A stretch of 43,076 nt of DNA from Pseudomonas defluvii (GTDB lineage Bacteria; Pseudomonadota; Gammaproteobacteria; Pseudomonadales; Pseudomonadaceae). Position numbers and translations under genes: made by a program. The notes beneath the pieces are model-generated. The model saw only the letters and a list, made by a program, of their open reading frames with translations, did not search any database and was not told the origin of the DNA. Numbering within the stretch: position 1 is the first letter of the stretch; each line of letters begins with the position of its first letter. Positions 25,908-35,076 of the stretch are shown piece after piece. The stretch covers positions 1 to 43,076 of the forward strand of contig NZ_MBPN01000039.1 in NCBI RefSeq assembly GCF_001695625.1, in the 5' to 3' direction.

Positions 25908-28612
25908 GCAATCTAACGCCAAAGCAACAGCAGCTGATGGGTGCCTGGGGTGCCGTTCACAAAGGTGCGAACGAAGCGCTGGAGTGGATTCAACAGGTGC
26001 GCGGCAACGCCGCCAGCGTAGAGGCCGAGGGCGATGCCCTCAACCTCCGGCTGCACCAGGCACGCAACCGAGCCAAAGACCTGCAGCGCGCCGCCGGCAC
26101 ACCGATGGTGATCGGTTTCTTCGGCCTGTCTCAGGCCGGCAAGTCGTACCTGATTTCCGCCTTGGCAGCCGACAGCCGTGGCCGCCTGGAAACCGACTTC
26201 GGCGGCAAGACCCTTGATTTCATCGAGCACGTAAACCCCACTGGCCTCGGCAAAGAGGCTACAGGGCTTGTGACACGCTTCAGTCGCTGGGCCAAACCAA
26301 GCCCCGATGCCAATTTTCCGGTAGAACTGAAGCTGTTCAGTGAAATCGAAGTGGCTAAGATTCTGGCTAACGCCTGGTTCGAGGACTTTGACCAAGAAAA
26401 GCTCGACTACACCTTCACTGACGCCCGCATTCAGGATGTGCTCAAGGCTTTCGAAGGCCAGGAGCATGAACAGGTACAACCTGGGGTCACCGCCGACGAT
26501 GTAGTGGCCCTGTGGGACTACCTGAAAGGCAACTACGAAAAGTCCGTGCGCAAGCTCAGTGAGCTTTACTGGCCGCGCGTAATGAAATTGGCACCACGGT
26601 TGAACTACCGTCAGCGGGCCAAGCTGTTTTCTGTGCTATGGGGCGAGCAACACCTGCTCACCGAGGTCTACGAACAACTGGTCGGTGGCCTGCACAAAAT
26701 GGGCTTCCCCGAGACCGTGTTCGCACCCTTGAGCGTACTGGTGAAAGACGACAACGGCGTCTACACCCAAGCCAACAGCATCATGAACGTCGATATCCTC
26801 GGGCGTCTGGGCACCAATCGCGACCTGCCGGTGAACGTGTTGCCATTGTGCGACGGCAAACTGCAGAGCAGCGTGGGCCTGAGCATCGCCCAACTCGCCG
26901 CACTGACTGCTGAGATGACCTTCCGTCTGATCAATCGTCCGCAAGACCCGGTCGTAGAGGAAGTCGATTTGCTCGACTTCCCAGGCTATCGCACCCGGCA
27001 GAAACTGCTGCGCATCGAGGATGCGGCCGACCCGGATGCAGTCGAGCAAGTCAATCCGGCCTCGACCCTGATCCTGCGGGGCAAGGTCGCCTACCTGTTT
27101 GAGCGCTACACCGACTCGCAACAAATGAATGCCCTGGTGCTCTGCACCAGCTCGTTCAAGCAAAGCGAAGTGGTCAGTGTTGGTCCAGTGCTCACCCGCT
27201 GGATTCACCGCACCCAGGGCCGCACGCCGAAAGAGCGCGGCCAGCGTGAGCCAGGCCTGATCTGGGCCCTGACCATGCTCGACGGTTTCATCAGCAACAC
27301 ACTCGGCCTGAGCGAAGGGCAACTGCCCGAAGGCTGCGAGAACATGATGAAACTGACGATGATCGAGCGTTTCGGCACCCAGGAGTGGATGAAGGACTGG
27401 GCAAGTACTCCGTTCAACAACACCTATCTGGTACGCAAGCCTCGCCTGGACACGGCCTTTATCGAGCGTGACGCTGGCACCGGCGAAGAAACCGCATTCA
27501 CTGATCGACATACGCAGCGCCTGGAACAATTGGGCCAGTGCTTCGCCGCCAGCCCTTCTGTGCAGCGTCACGTGAAAGACCCAGGCACCGCCTGGAAAGC
27601 CATGCTCGAGCTCAATGATGGCGGCATCAGCCGTTTCAGCAGCAGCTTCAAGGGCGTTGCCAACATCGACTTCAAGCTCACCCGGATCGAAGAGCAACTG
27701 GAAGAGTGCCGTACAGAGCTGCTTGAAAACGGCCTGTACGCCTGGCGTGAAGAAGACTTTGAGAAAGTGCTGGAGAAGAAGCGCGAAAAGGCGCAGATGC
27801 TCCTCAACCAGTTGGGCGCTGATCCCGATGTATTGGGCGAGTTGATCCATGAGCTCCAACTGCCGGTCGACGAATTGCGCGAGCTGTACCTGGGCGGTGT
27901 GTATGACATCGACGGGCTGGACGACGATGCAGAACAAGAGCCGGAGCATAGCGCCAAGGCCCCGGCCAACAAGGCCCCTGCGATCAATTTTGGCAACCTG
28001 TTTGCCAACCCCGCCGCAGAGCCAGTAGCAGCGCCAGCGAAGCCGCTGACACGGCGACTCACCTCAGAGCAACGCTTTGCCCGGGCGGCCCTAAAAGCCT
28101 GGATCAAGCATATGCGCGAGCTCGGTTCACGCACACTGCTGCTCAACAGCCTGCGGTTGAACAAAAGCGTGGTCGACAGCCTCACCGAGGAGCTGATCAG
28201 CGCCGTGCGTAGCCCGAGCTTCCTCACAGAATTGGACGAAGCCGTGACCCGTCGCGCCCAAAGCGGCACCCGCCGCGATCAGATGGTGCAGCGTCAGGTG
28301 TTGGCCGTGCAGTTGGTAATGCGCGACTTCATCTCCTGGTTCGGCCTGCTGAGCAAACCCGTAAGCGCACGCCCCAACAGCCTGTTGGGTGCTCGCGAGC
28401 CGTTGTTCAGTTTCTACCGCTCGGTGGCTGTTGGCGAACTGCCCGTGCTGCCTGAACAGCCCTCGCATCAAGAGCAGCTTTATTTGGTGGATTGGTTGTC
28501 GGGGCTGGCCTGGCTTACCCAGGAAAACGCCAAGAGTGGCGCCGACCCCGAAATTACCACCGAGCAGCGACGCCAACTGGCCGTCCTGCTGAACACATTT
28601 GAAGCGAGTTAA
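25904..28612 (+). CDS. srfC: SrfC-like dynamin-type GTPase
   Basis: 902 residues. The N-terminal helical region is followed by a P-loop GLSQAGKS (74-81), then a long insertion and the switch-II DxxG as DFPG (358-361) in VDLLDFPGYRTR. These features fit the SrfC family of large, putatively dynamin-like GTPases. An N/T-K-x-D base motif is not obvious. The C-terminal half is helical, with a charged stretch at about 605-650 and an acidic segment (DIDGLDDDAEQEPE, about 668-681) before a Pro/Ala linker. No membrane helix is seen. The start is the ATG in the ATGA overlap with srfB, with AAAGGA just before it. It probably acts with SrfB, since the two families travel together. Confidence 0.82.
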   Translation: MSNLTPKQQQLMGAWGAVHKGANEALEWIQQVRGNAASVEAEGDALNLRLHQARNRAKDLQRAAGTPMVIGFFGLSQAGKSYLISALAADSRGRLETDFGGKTLDFIEHVNPTGLGKEATGLVTRFSRWAKPSPDANFPVELKLFSEIEVAKILANAWFEDFDQEKLDYTFTDARIQDVLKAFEGQEHEQVQPGVTADDVVALWDYLKGNYEKSVRKLSELYWPRVMKLAPRLNYRQRAKLFSVLWGEQHLLTEVYEQLVGGLHKMGFPETVFAPLSVLVKDDNGVYTQANSIMNVDILGRLGTNRDLPVNVLPLCDGKLQSSVGLSIAQLAALTAEMTFRLINRPQDPVVEEVDLLDFPGYRTRQKLLRIEDAADPDAVEQVNPASTLILRGKVAYLFERYTDSQQMNALVLCTSSFKQSEVVSVGPVLTRWIHRTQGRTPKERGQREPGLIWALTMLDGFISNTLGLSEGQLPEGCENMMKLTMIERFGTQEWMKDWASTPFNNTYLVRKPRLDTAFIERDAGTGEETAFTDRHTQRLEQLGQCFAASPSVQRHVKDPGTAWKAMLELNDGGISRFSSSFKGVANIDFKLTRIEEQLEECRTELLENGLYAWREEDFEKVLEKKREKAQMLLNQLGADPDVLGELIHELQLPVDELRELYLGGVYDIDGLDDDAEQEPEHSAKAPANKAPAINFGNLFANPAAEPVAAPAKPLTRRLTSEQRFARAALKAWIKHMRELGSRTLLLNSLRLNKSVVDSLTEELISAVRSPSFLTELDEAVTRRAQSGTRRDQMVQRQVLAVQLVMRDFISWFGLLSKPVSARPNSLLGAREPLFSFYRSVAVGELPVLPEQPSHQEQLYLVDWLSGLAWLTQENAKSGADPEITTEQRRQLAVLLNTFEAS

Positions 28613-28615
28613 TCC

Positions 28616-29641
28616 ATGGGTATCAGAGTTGACGTGCTGTCACTGAGCAGCAACGTTCCAGGCCACGCGCGCGTTCGAGTCAGTGGCTGGAGCGAAACCA
28701 CCGACAACCTCGAGTTTTCGGTACAAAGCAGCCAAAGCCAACATTTCCTGCAGAAGGAAGCACAGTGGAGTAGCAGCCCCTACTGGTTCCAAATTACTCA
28801 GTTGGAAACCGTAGACGACGCACAAGCCTTCGAGACCCGAATTGGGCCGGAGCTACTCGACCCCTTGCTGGAACTCAGCAACAACGCCATGTTCCGCATT
28901 GAACTGAAGGGCTCGGGCCTGAGCGAGGAAACCGTACTGCGGCTGGCCAAGGACCTGCAGCATTCGTTGTCGCAAGGGAGCACCCCGACAAACGCAAACA
29001 GCGGCACGCTGGAGGTACCGGCAACTGCGCCGGTAGAGGAGCAGGCGCCGTCCCAGGCGACGACGGTCGCTCAGGCCGCCCCCCTGACAGAGCCTGAAGT
29101 GGTTACCCCGGCGCCAGCTCTGGCAGCCACAACGCCGACGAAAAAGAACCGCTGGCTGTTGCCGGTACTGCTATTGGTACTACTGGCAGCTATCGCGGCA
29201 GGCGCCTGGTGGTGGCTCAAACAGCAACCGGAGCCTGTCGCGCCCAAACCTGCGGAGCCGGAGAAACCTGCACAGGTCGAGCCCGCAGTAACCGCGCAGC
29301 CTTGCACGCTGGAAAGCATGAAGAGCCAGTCGGAACTGGCTTTCGTGCAGAGCTGCATCCAGCAGGCGCCGGACAGCACTGCGCTGCTGGAAGTGATCAA
29401 CGTCGCCAAGGCCAACAGCACGTGCGGCGTCGCCCAGCGCCTGTACGCCAACCGCGCTCAGGGCGGCGACGTCCAGATCGCTACAGCCTACGCCCACGAA
29501 TATGACCCCAAATACCACCAGGCCAGCGAGTGCTTCAAAGCACCTGACAACGCCACTGCCGCCTACTGGTACGAGACCATCCTTAGCTTCGACGAGAACA
29601 ATGCCGATGCCAAGGCGCGTCTTGAGGAGCTCAAACAATGA
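28616..29641 (+). CDS. Single-span inner-membrane protein of the srf operon
   Basis: 341 residues, family not recognised. Residues 1-125 form a cytosolic globular domain starting MGIRVDVLSLSSNVPGHARV. A Pro/Ala/Glu-rich linker (about 126-177) leads to a membrane helix KKNRWLLPVLLLVLLAAIAA (about 177-200). After an (EP/KP)-rich neck, the periplasmic C-terminus (about 230-341) carries four cysteines (QPCTLES, QSCIQQ, STCGVA, SECFKA) and looks helical, with a TPR-like last part (YWYETILSFDENNADAKARL). The layout mirrors SrfA and the two vWA proteins: cytosolic head, linker, one span, disulfide-bearing periplasmic domain. The ATG is three bases after the srfC stop; its own stop overlaps the next start as ATGA. 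Confidence 0.8.
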   Translation: MGIRVDVLSLSSNVPGHARVRVSGWSETTDNLEFSVQSSQSQHFLQKEAQWSSSPYWFQITQLETVDDAQAFETRIGPELLDPLLELSNNAMFRIELKGSGLSEETVLRLAKDLQHSLSQGSTPTNANSGTLEVPATAPVEEQAPSQATTVAQAAPLTEPEVVTPAPALAATTPTKKNRWLLPVLLLVLLAAIAAGAWWWLKQQPEPVAPKPAEPEKPAQVEPAVTAQPCTLESMKSQSELAFVQSCIQQAPDSTALLEVINVAKANSTCGVAQRLYANRAQGGDVQIATAYAHEYDPKYHQASECFKAPDNATAAYWYETILSFDENNADAKARLEELKQ

Positions 29642-31599
29642 GTATGCGTCTGCGCGGATTGACGGCTGCCTTGCTGGCCTTGAGTCTCAGCCCGGCCTTG
29701 CAAGCGGCGGACACGCCTCTGCTGCAAGCAGGTAAGAAAACCCTGTTTCAACGCGTCCTGACCACGCCAAGCTGCCAGCTCAGCGACGCAGCAGGTGCTT
29801 CCAGCGGCGCAGCCCAACCCGCGTTCAGCCGTTTTTACGTGTATGAACGGGCTCAGGTCGACAACCGCGAATGGTTGCGGGTTGGCCCCGACACCCAGGG
29901 TAAGAGCATCGGCTGGTTACCGGGCGAGTGTACTGTTGAGTGGAAAATGCAGCTCACGCTGGCTTTCACCAACCCTGCCAACCGCGACCGCCTGCTGTTC
30001 TTCAAGGAGCGCAATCAGCTCGAGGGTATTCTGGACGCCCCCGATCCGGTCAGTCATGTCGCACCACTGCGGGCCAAGCTCAAGAAAGGCAGCGAGGCGC
30101 CCGGCGTGTTGGCTCAGGAGCCGGAATACTTCATCGACCTGCAGAAGAACTTCTACCTGCTGCCGGTGTTGAGTGGCGAAGAAGTGATGACCGAGGAAGG
30201 TTTCCGTACACGAATCCTCAATGTCGCCTCGGTGAGCAAGGCCGACGCCAGCAGTAGCGCTGCGGCGAATGCGAATACGCCAGGCAATGCCAAGACCCAA
30301 CTCAAGGCCTTCAGCGCGGCGGTGGTGTTCGTCATCGACTCGACCATCTCCATGGACCCATACATTGATCGCACCCGTGAGGCGATCAAGCGCGTATATG
30401 AGCAGATCGAGAAGGAAAACCTCGGTCAGCAGGTCAAGTTTGGCCTGGTCGCTTACCGCTCCAGTACCAAGGCGGTACCAGGCCTGGAGTACGTAAGTAA
30501 AATGTACGCCGACCCCAACACCGTCAAAGACGGTGCCGACTTCATGGCCAAGGTCGCTGACCTGAAACAGGCCAAGGTCTCCAGCAGCACCTTCGACGAA
30601 GACGCCTACTCCGGCGTCATGCACGCGGTGGACAAGGTCGACTGGAGCCAGTTCGGTGCCCGTTATGTGGTGCTGATCACCGACGCAGGCGCCATCGACG
30701 GTAGCGACAAACTGTCGGGTACTGGTTTGGGCGCGGAGCAGGTGAAGATCGAGGCCAGCAACCCTGGTGTCGCCCTCTATACCCTGCACCTGAAAACCCC
30801 AAGCGGTGCCAAGAACCACAGCAGCGCCGAGGCCCAGTACCGGGCGCTGTCGAATTACCCGGGAACCAACACCTCCCTCTACTATCCGGTTAACGCTGGC
30901 GATGTGGATGCATTCGGGCGCAAGGTGGACGGCCTCGCCGCCGCCATTACCCAACAGGTAAAGTCGGCCTACATGGGCGAAGACGCCATTGGCAGTGCAA
31001 CCAACGCCAAAGCCGATCCGAGCGAAAAGAAAATGCTCGAAGACGCCGCGCTGATCGGCCATGCCATGCAACTTGCCTATCTCGGTAAAACCACCGGAAC
31101 CAAAGCACCACCCGTGTTCCAGGCCTGGATCAGCGACCGTGACCTGATCAAGCAGAACCTGCCGACCACCGATGTGCGTGTGCTGCTGACCAAAGCTCAG
31201 CTCAGTGACTTGAGCGATGTACTCAAGCAGATTCTGGACGCAGCCAACGAAGGCATGATCTCGCCCAGCGAGATGTTTACCCGCCTGCGCTCGGTAGCCG
31301 CCACCATGGGTGCCGACCCGAACCAACTGAAACAGGGTGCCAACACCCGTGTTGCGGACCTGGGCGTGCTGGGTGAGTACCTGGAAGACCTGCCGTACCA
31401 CAGCGACGTGCTGAACCTGGATGAAGAAACCTGGAAAGGCTGGGACGGCCTTGCTCAGGAGAAGTTTATCCGCAGCCTGAGTACCAAGCTGCGCCACTAC
31501 CAGCGTTACAACGCCGACGTGGACCGCTGGGTTGCACTGGCACCCGGTAGTGATAGCCGCGATAACGTCTATCCGGTACCGCTCGAAATGATGCCCTGA
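29638..31599 (+). CDS. Secreted von Willebrand factor A domain protein
   Basis: 653 residues with a Sec signal peptide (MSMRLRGLTAALLALSLSPA, cleavage near LQA-AD at 23-24), so periplasmic. Residues about 60-110 contain WLRVGPDTQGKSIGWLPGEC, which resembles a bacterial SH3 domain. A vWA domain follows (about 224-430): MIDAS Asp234-x-Thr-x-Ser238 in VFVIDSTISMD and the second acidic loop Asp349 in LITDAGAIDGS. This is a D-x-T-x-S variant of the usual D-x-S-x-S. The C-terminal 200 residues are helical and unrecognised. vWA domains bind protein partners through a divalent metal, so this may be a periplasmic adaptor in the srf machine. ATGA overlap with the preceding gene. Confidence 0.85.
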   Translation: MSMRLRGLTAALLALSLSPALQAADTPLLQAGKKTLFQRVLTTPSCQLSDAAGASSGAAQPAFSRFYVYERAQVDNREWLRVGPDTQGKSIGWLPGECTVEWKMQLTLAFTNPANRDRLLFFKERNQLEGILDAPDPVSHVAPLRAKLKKGSEAPGVLAQEPEYFIDLQKNFYLLPVLSGEEVMTEEGFRTRILNVASVSKADASSSAAANANTPGNAKTQLKAFSAAVVFVIDSTISMDPYIDRTREAIKRVYEQIEKENLGQQVKFGLVAYRSSTKAVPGLEYVSKMYADPNTVKDGADFMAKVADLKQAKVSSSTFDEDAYSGVMHAVDKVDWSQFGARYVVLITDAGAIDGSDKLSGTGLGAEQVKIEASNPGVALYTLHLKTPSGAKNHSSAEAQYRALSNYPGTNTSLYYPVNAGDVDAFGRKVDGLAAAITQQVKSAYMGEDAIGSATNAKADPSEKKMLEDAALIGHAMQLAYLGKTTGTKAPPVFQAWISDRDLIKQNLPTTDVRVLLTKAQLSDLSDVLKQILDAANEGMISPSEMFTRLRSVAATMGADPNQLKQGANTRVADLGVLGEYLEDLPYHSDVLNLDEETWKGWDGLAQEKFIRSLSTKLRHYQRYNADVDRWVALAPGSDSRDNVYPVPLEMMP

Positions 31600-31604
31600 G
31601 CCCC

Positions 31605-32303
31605 ATGCTTGACATCAAAGGACTGTTGGTAGCGCGCGGGGAAGGCGCCCAGGCTCATCGGGTGCGGCTCAATGAGCTGCATCTGGAGCACGGTGAAATT
31701 CGTGCCATTACCGGCGAGAGCGGCTGCGGCAAGAGCACCCTGCTGGAAGCCATCGGCTTGCTCCTGGCGCCTCAGCAACTGAACCACTATCGCCTTGGAC
31801 GTGAGGCGGTGGATGTACGCCAGTTGCTGGCTGAGAACCAGCAGCCGGCGCTGGCCGCATTACGCTCCCGACAGCTCGGTTTCGTGTTGCAGAACGGTGG
31901 CCTTCTGCCGTTTCTCAAGGTACGCGACAACATCCAGTTACCACGGCGCCTACTCGGCCTCTCCAGCCGCAGTCGTGCCGTCGAGAAAGCGATTGAAGTC
32001 CTGCGCCTTGAGCCGTTGCTCGACAAGTACCCGCAGTCCCTGTCCATCGGTGAGCGCCAGCGCGTGGCCTGTGTGCGCGCCATCGCCCACGAGCCACAGC
32101 TGCTATTGGCCGATGAGCCCACCGCCGCACTGGACCCACACAATGCTCAGCGCCTGTTCGAGCTGCTACTGAGCCTGGTCAACGAGCTGGGCCTCAGCGC
32201 GTTGGTGGTGTCCCATGACTGGGCATTGATCGATCAGTTCGGCCTACCGCGACTGTGCGCAGTGAATGGGGAAGGAGAAACACGCTTTGAACCCCTGGTT
32301 TAA
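31605..32303 (+). CDS. ABC transporter ATP-binding protein (LolD/MacB/FtsE-like)
   Basis: 232-residue ATPase. Walker A GESGCGKST (37-45), Q-loop FVLQNGG, a signature that reads LSIGERQRVA instead of LSGGQ, Walker B LLLADEPTAALD and H-loop VVSHDW are all present. The closest-looking subfamilies are those paired with MacB/FtsX-type permeases. The next gene is such a permease and overlaps its 3' end by 17 bases. Five bases separate it from the secreted vWA gene. Confidence 0.93.
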   Translation: MLDIKGLLVARGEGAQAHRVRLNELHLEHGEIRAITGESGCGKSTLLEAIGLLLAPQQLNHYRLGREAVDVRQLLAENQQPALAALRSRQLGFVLQNGGLLPFLKVRDNIQLPRRLLGLSSRSRAVEKAIEVLRLEPLLDKYPQSLSIGERQRVACVRAIAHEPQLLLADEPTAALDPHNAQRLFELLLSLVNELGLSALVVSHDWALIDQFGLPRLCAVNGEGETRFEPLV

Positions 32304-33510
32304 ACAGCTGGGGCTGCTGATGCAGCTTTCGGTGGCCGATCTCTGGCATGACCGCAAGGTCTCGCTGTGCATGGCAGCCTCGCTAATGGCGGTGATCGCC
32401 CCCCTGTTGCTGCTGTTCGGGCTCAAGCATGGCGTGGTCAGCCAACTGCAACAGGAACTGCTGAGCGACCCGCGCAACCTTGAAGTGAAGATGCTCAGCA
32501 GCAGCCATTACGACCTCGACTGGCTGGAACGCTTGCGCCAGCGCCCGGAAGTCGGTTTTGCCATTGGTCAAACTCGCTCGCTGAACACCCAGGCCGACCT
32601 GCAGGGCGAGCGTGGGCGCTTTGCCGATAACATCGAGATTATTCCCACCCAAGCCGGCGACCCACTACTCAACACGCCTTTGAGTGCAGTACAAGGCAAC
32701 CAGGTCATTCTCAGTGCCCGTACAGCTGAACGCCTGGCCGCCAAGGCCGGCGACAACATTCGGCTTCGCGTCGCCCGCCGTCTGGACGGTGTCAACGAAC
32801 GCGGCGAGCAAACACTGCAGGTGCAGGCCGTGCTGGAGCCCGCACGTTTTACCCGCCCTGCAGCCTTTGTCAGCCCCGAACTGCTGCTCGACCTAGAGTA
32901 CTTCCGTGACGGCTATCGCGTGCCGATCCTGGGCAGCACCAGCGGCCAACTGCTGGACAGCGTGAAGGTTGGTTATGCCCGGGCCAGGGTCTATGCCAAA
33001 GACATCGACAACGTCGAAGCGTTGGAGCGCTGGCTCAACGAGCAACATGTGGAAACCAGCAGTCGTCTCGCTGAGATCGATAGCGTCAAGGCGATCAACC
33101 ATGTGTTGGGTCTGATCTTTGGGGTGATTGCCGGTGCCGCACTGATCGGTTGCATCGCCTCGCTGGTCGGTGCCTTCCTGGCCAATATCGACCGCAAACG
33201 CCGTAACCTCGCAGTATTACGCCTGCTGGGCTTCGGCAGCCTTGCCGTGGCCGGCTATGTGGTGCTGCAGGCACTGCTGCTCAGCGCTGTGGGTTACATC
33301 GGCGGCCTCGCTGGCTATTTTGCTGGCAGCGTACTGTTCGATCACTTGCTGGGCAGCAGCCAGGCTACTGGCACGTTCATCTGCCACATCACGTTTGGGC
33401 ACGGCCTGACCGCCCTGCTCCTCGCGTTCCTAGTCGCCGCGCTGGTCGCCATGATCGGCGCCCTGCGAGCCATTCGAATTCAACCTGCGGAGAGTCTGCG
33501 TGAGCTCTAA
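32287..33510 (+). CDS. ABC transporter permease (MacB/FtsX/LolC-like)
   Basis: 407 residues from a TTG at 32287, chosen because GGAG lies eight bases upstream; an in-frame ATG at 32266 sits before that ribosome site and would add seven residues. One N-terminal membrane helix (about 25-45), a large periplasmic domain (about 50-275, including RARVYAKDIDNVEALERWLN), then three membrane helices and the FtsX-type end AIRIQPAESLREL. This topology is typical of mechanotransmission ABC systems (MacB, LolCE, FtsX), which move or activate periplasmic partners rather than carry solutes across the membrane. Partner candidates are the lipoproteins and the FGE-fold protein encoded downstream. Confidence 0.9.
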   Translation: MNPWFKQLGLLMQLSVADLWHDRKVSLCMAASLMAVIAPLLLLFGLKHGVVSQLQQELLSDPRNLEVKMLSSSHYDLDWLERLRQRPEVGFAIGQTRSLNTQADLQGERGRFADNIEIIPTQAGDPLLNTPLSAVQGNQVILSARTAERLAAKAGDNIRLRVARRLDGVNERGEQTLQVQAVLEPARFTRPAAFVSPELLLDLEYFRDGYRVPILGSTSGQLLDSVKVGYARARVYAKDIDNVEALERWLNEQHVETSSRLAEIDSVKAINHVLGLIFGVIAGAALIGCIASLVGAFLANIDRKRRNLAVLRLLGFGSLAVAGYVVLQALLLSAVGYIGGLAGYFAGSVLFDHLLGSSQATGTFICHITFGHGLTALLLAFLVAALVAMIGALRAIRIQPAESLREL

Positions 33511-35050
33511 AGCCTACGGCCGTCTACTGTTCTTGCCCCTGAGTTTCGGCTGCCTGATGCAAGCCTCGGCTGCGGCCTGGGAGGAGAAACACTATAACCC
33601 CATGCCCGACACCGACGATGTAGTGCTACCCATGCCCTGCGAAGGGTCGATGGTGTTTCGCAAGGTGCTGATCCCTCTGGCCGGACCATTAGACGACTAC
33701 CCAATCAACATTGGCCAGGACAGTGCCGAGTGGGGTTATGTCGAGCAGACCCGACCCGCCTTTATCGCCGGTAGTTTCACCAGCGCGAAAGGTGAGAAAT
33801 CGCGCTACTACCTGATGGCCAAGTATGAAATGACGCAGTTGCAATACCGTGCATTGACGGACGAAACCTGCCCGACGCCGTCGAACAAGCTGCGCCTGCC
33901 GGAGGTGTCGCTGAGCTGGCTCGATGCACTGCAAGCAACCGATAAATACAACCGCTGGTTGCGCGCCAACGCTGCCGCAAAACTGCCCAAGGAGGATGGC
34001 GCCCAGGGCTTTCTGCGCTTGCCCACCGAGGTCGAATGGGAGTACGCAGCGCGCGGTGGGCTGCAGGTCGGTACCGCTGAGTTTCGCGATGCTCGCTACC
34101 CGATGCCCGAGGGTTTGAATGCCTACGAATGGTTTGCTGGCGCCCAGTCGTCGAACGGCAAGCTGCAGCTCAGCGGGCTGCTCAAAGCAAACCCCCTGGG
34201 CCTGCACGACATGCTTGGCAACGCCAGCGAGATGATGTTTGAACCCTTTCACTTGAACAAACTGGATCGCCAGCACGGGCAGGCCGGTGGCTATGTGGTG
34301 CGCGGAGGCAACTACCTGACTGCCGAGGGCGAGCTACGCACGGCGCTGCGTGAAGAAGAGCCGTACTACAACGCCGAAGGCCCGGTGACCAGCAAAACCA
34401 CAGGCATGCGCTTGGTGCTAGTGTCGCCCACGATGACCTCTCGCGAACGCGTCAGCAGTATTGAGAGTAGCTGGAAGAAGCTGGGCGGCGATGAACCCAC
34501 CGGACACGCCAAGGACAAAGGCACCGTGAAAGCCCTGGAAGACCTCGCCTCGAAGGTTGATGACCAAGGCCTGAAAGACCAGCTCAAGACCGTAGAAAAC
34601 CAGCTGCGTGCGAGCAACCAGCAACAGCAGGAAGCTCGCGATCAGGCGATCCGCGCCAGCCTCAACCTCGGCGCTTTCCTCTGTACCAAGATGCTCGACG
34701 ACGGCCAGTACCTCGACTTCCTGCAGAAGAACTATGCCAGCAACTGCAAGGCCGGCGAAGAAGACCCCACCTGCGGCATGCGCAAAACCAAGCTCGAAGA
34801 ACAGAGCACGCGCTTGCACAAGCTGAGCCGTTACTACGCCAGCTCTTTGGTGGAGTCCGGGTCGCTCTATGGCAAGCCCCTGCTGGAAGCGCAAGTGCCG
34901 GTGCTGGAGGGCACGCTCAAGGCCAACAAGAACCTGAAGGAGCTAATGCCTTACCTACGTACCCACTGGGCTAACCAGGCCGAATTCCTCAAAACCCAGA
35001 AAATCGACACTGCAGCCTGGCTCAACAGCTGCAAGGCCGTAACCCTCTGA
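33500..35050 (+). CDS. Secreted FGE/SUMF1-fold protein with helical C-terminus
   Basis: 516 residues from a GTG (GGAGAG six bases upstream; overlaps the permease stop). A signal peptide ends near ASA-A at 24-25, so it is periplasmic. An FGE-sulfatase (SUMF1) domain spans about 45-315, seen from YEMTQLQYRAL, LRLPTEVEWEYAARGG, NPLGLHDMLGNASEMM, VVRGGNY and TTGMRLVLVSP. The cysteines that give true formylglycine-generating enzymes their activity are not found near the RGG motif, and GNVWEW has become GNASEM, so it is probably a binding domain. The C-terminal 180 residues are helical/coiled coil with several cysteines (NCKAGEEDPTCGM, NSCKAVTL). Role in the srf machine unknown. Confidence 0.85.
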   Translation: MSSKAYGRLLFLPLSFGCLMQASAAAWEEKHYNPMPDTDDVVLPMPCEGSMVFRKVLIPLAGPLDDYPINIGQDSAEWGYVEQTRPAFIAGSFTSAKGEKSRYYLMAKYEMTQLQYRALTDETCPTPSNKLRLPEVSLSWLDALQATDKYNRWLRANAAAKLPKEDGAQGFLRLPTEVEWEYAARGGLQVGTAEFRDARYPMPEGLNAYEWFAGAQSSNGKLQLSGLLKANPLGLHDMLGNASEMMFEPFHLNKLDRQHGQAGGYVVRGGNYLTAEGELRTALREEEPYYNAEGPVTSKTTGMRLVLVSPTMTSRERVSSIESSWKKLGGDEPTGHAKDKGTVKALEDLASKVDDQGLKDQLKTVENQLRASNQQQQEARDQAIRASLNLGAFLCTKMLDDGQYLDFLQKNYASNCKAGEEDPTCGMRKTKLEEQSTRLHKLSRYYASSLVESGSLYGKPLLEAQVPVLEGTLKANKNLKELMPYLRTHWANQAEFLKTQKIDTAAWLNSCKAVTL

Positions 35051-35076
35051 TCAACAACGAGTCAAGGAACGCGAAC

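Noticed and set aside
26636..27949. 437-codon frame on the minus strand
   Set aside because: Antisense to srfC, which has a P-loop and a DxxG motif; codon bias favours the plus strand.
29917..31497. 526-codon frame on the minus strand
   Set aside because: Antisense to the secreted vWA gene, whose signal peptide and MIDAS are clear. The antisense product has no recognisable features.
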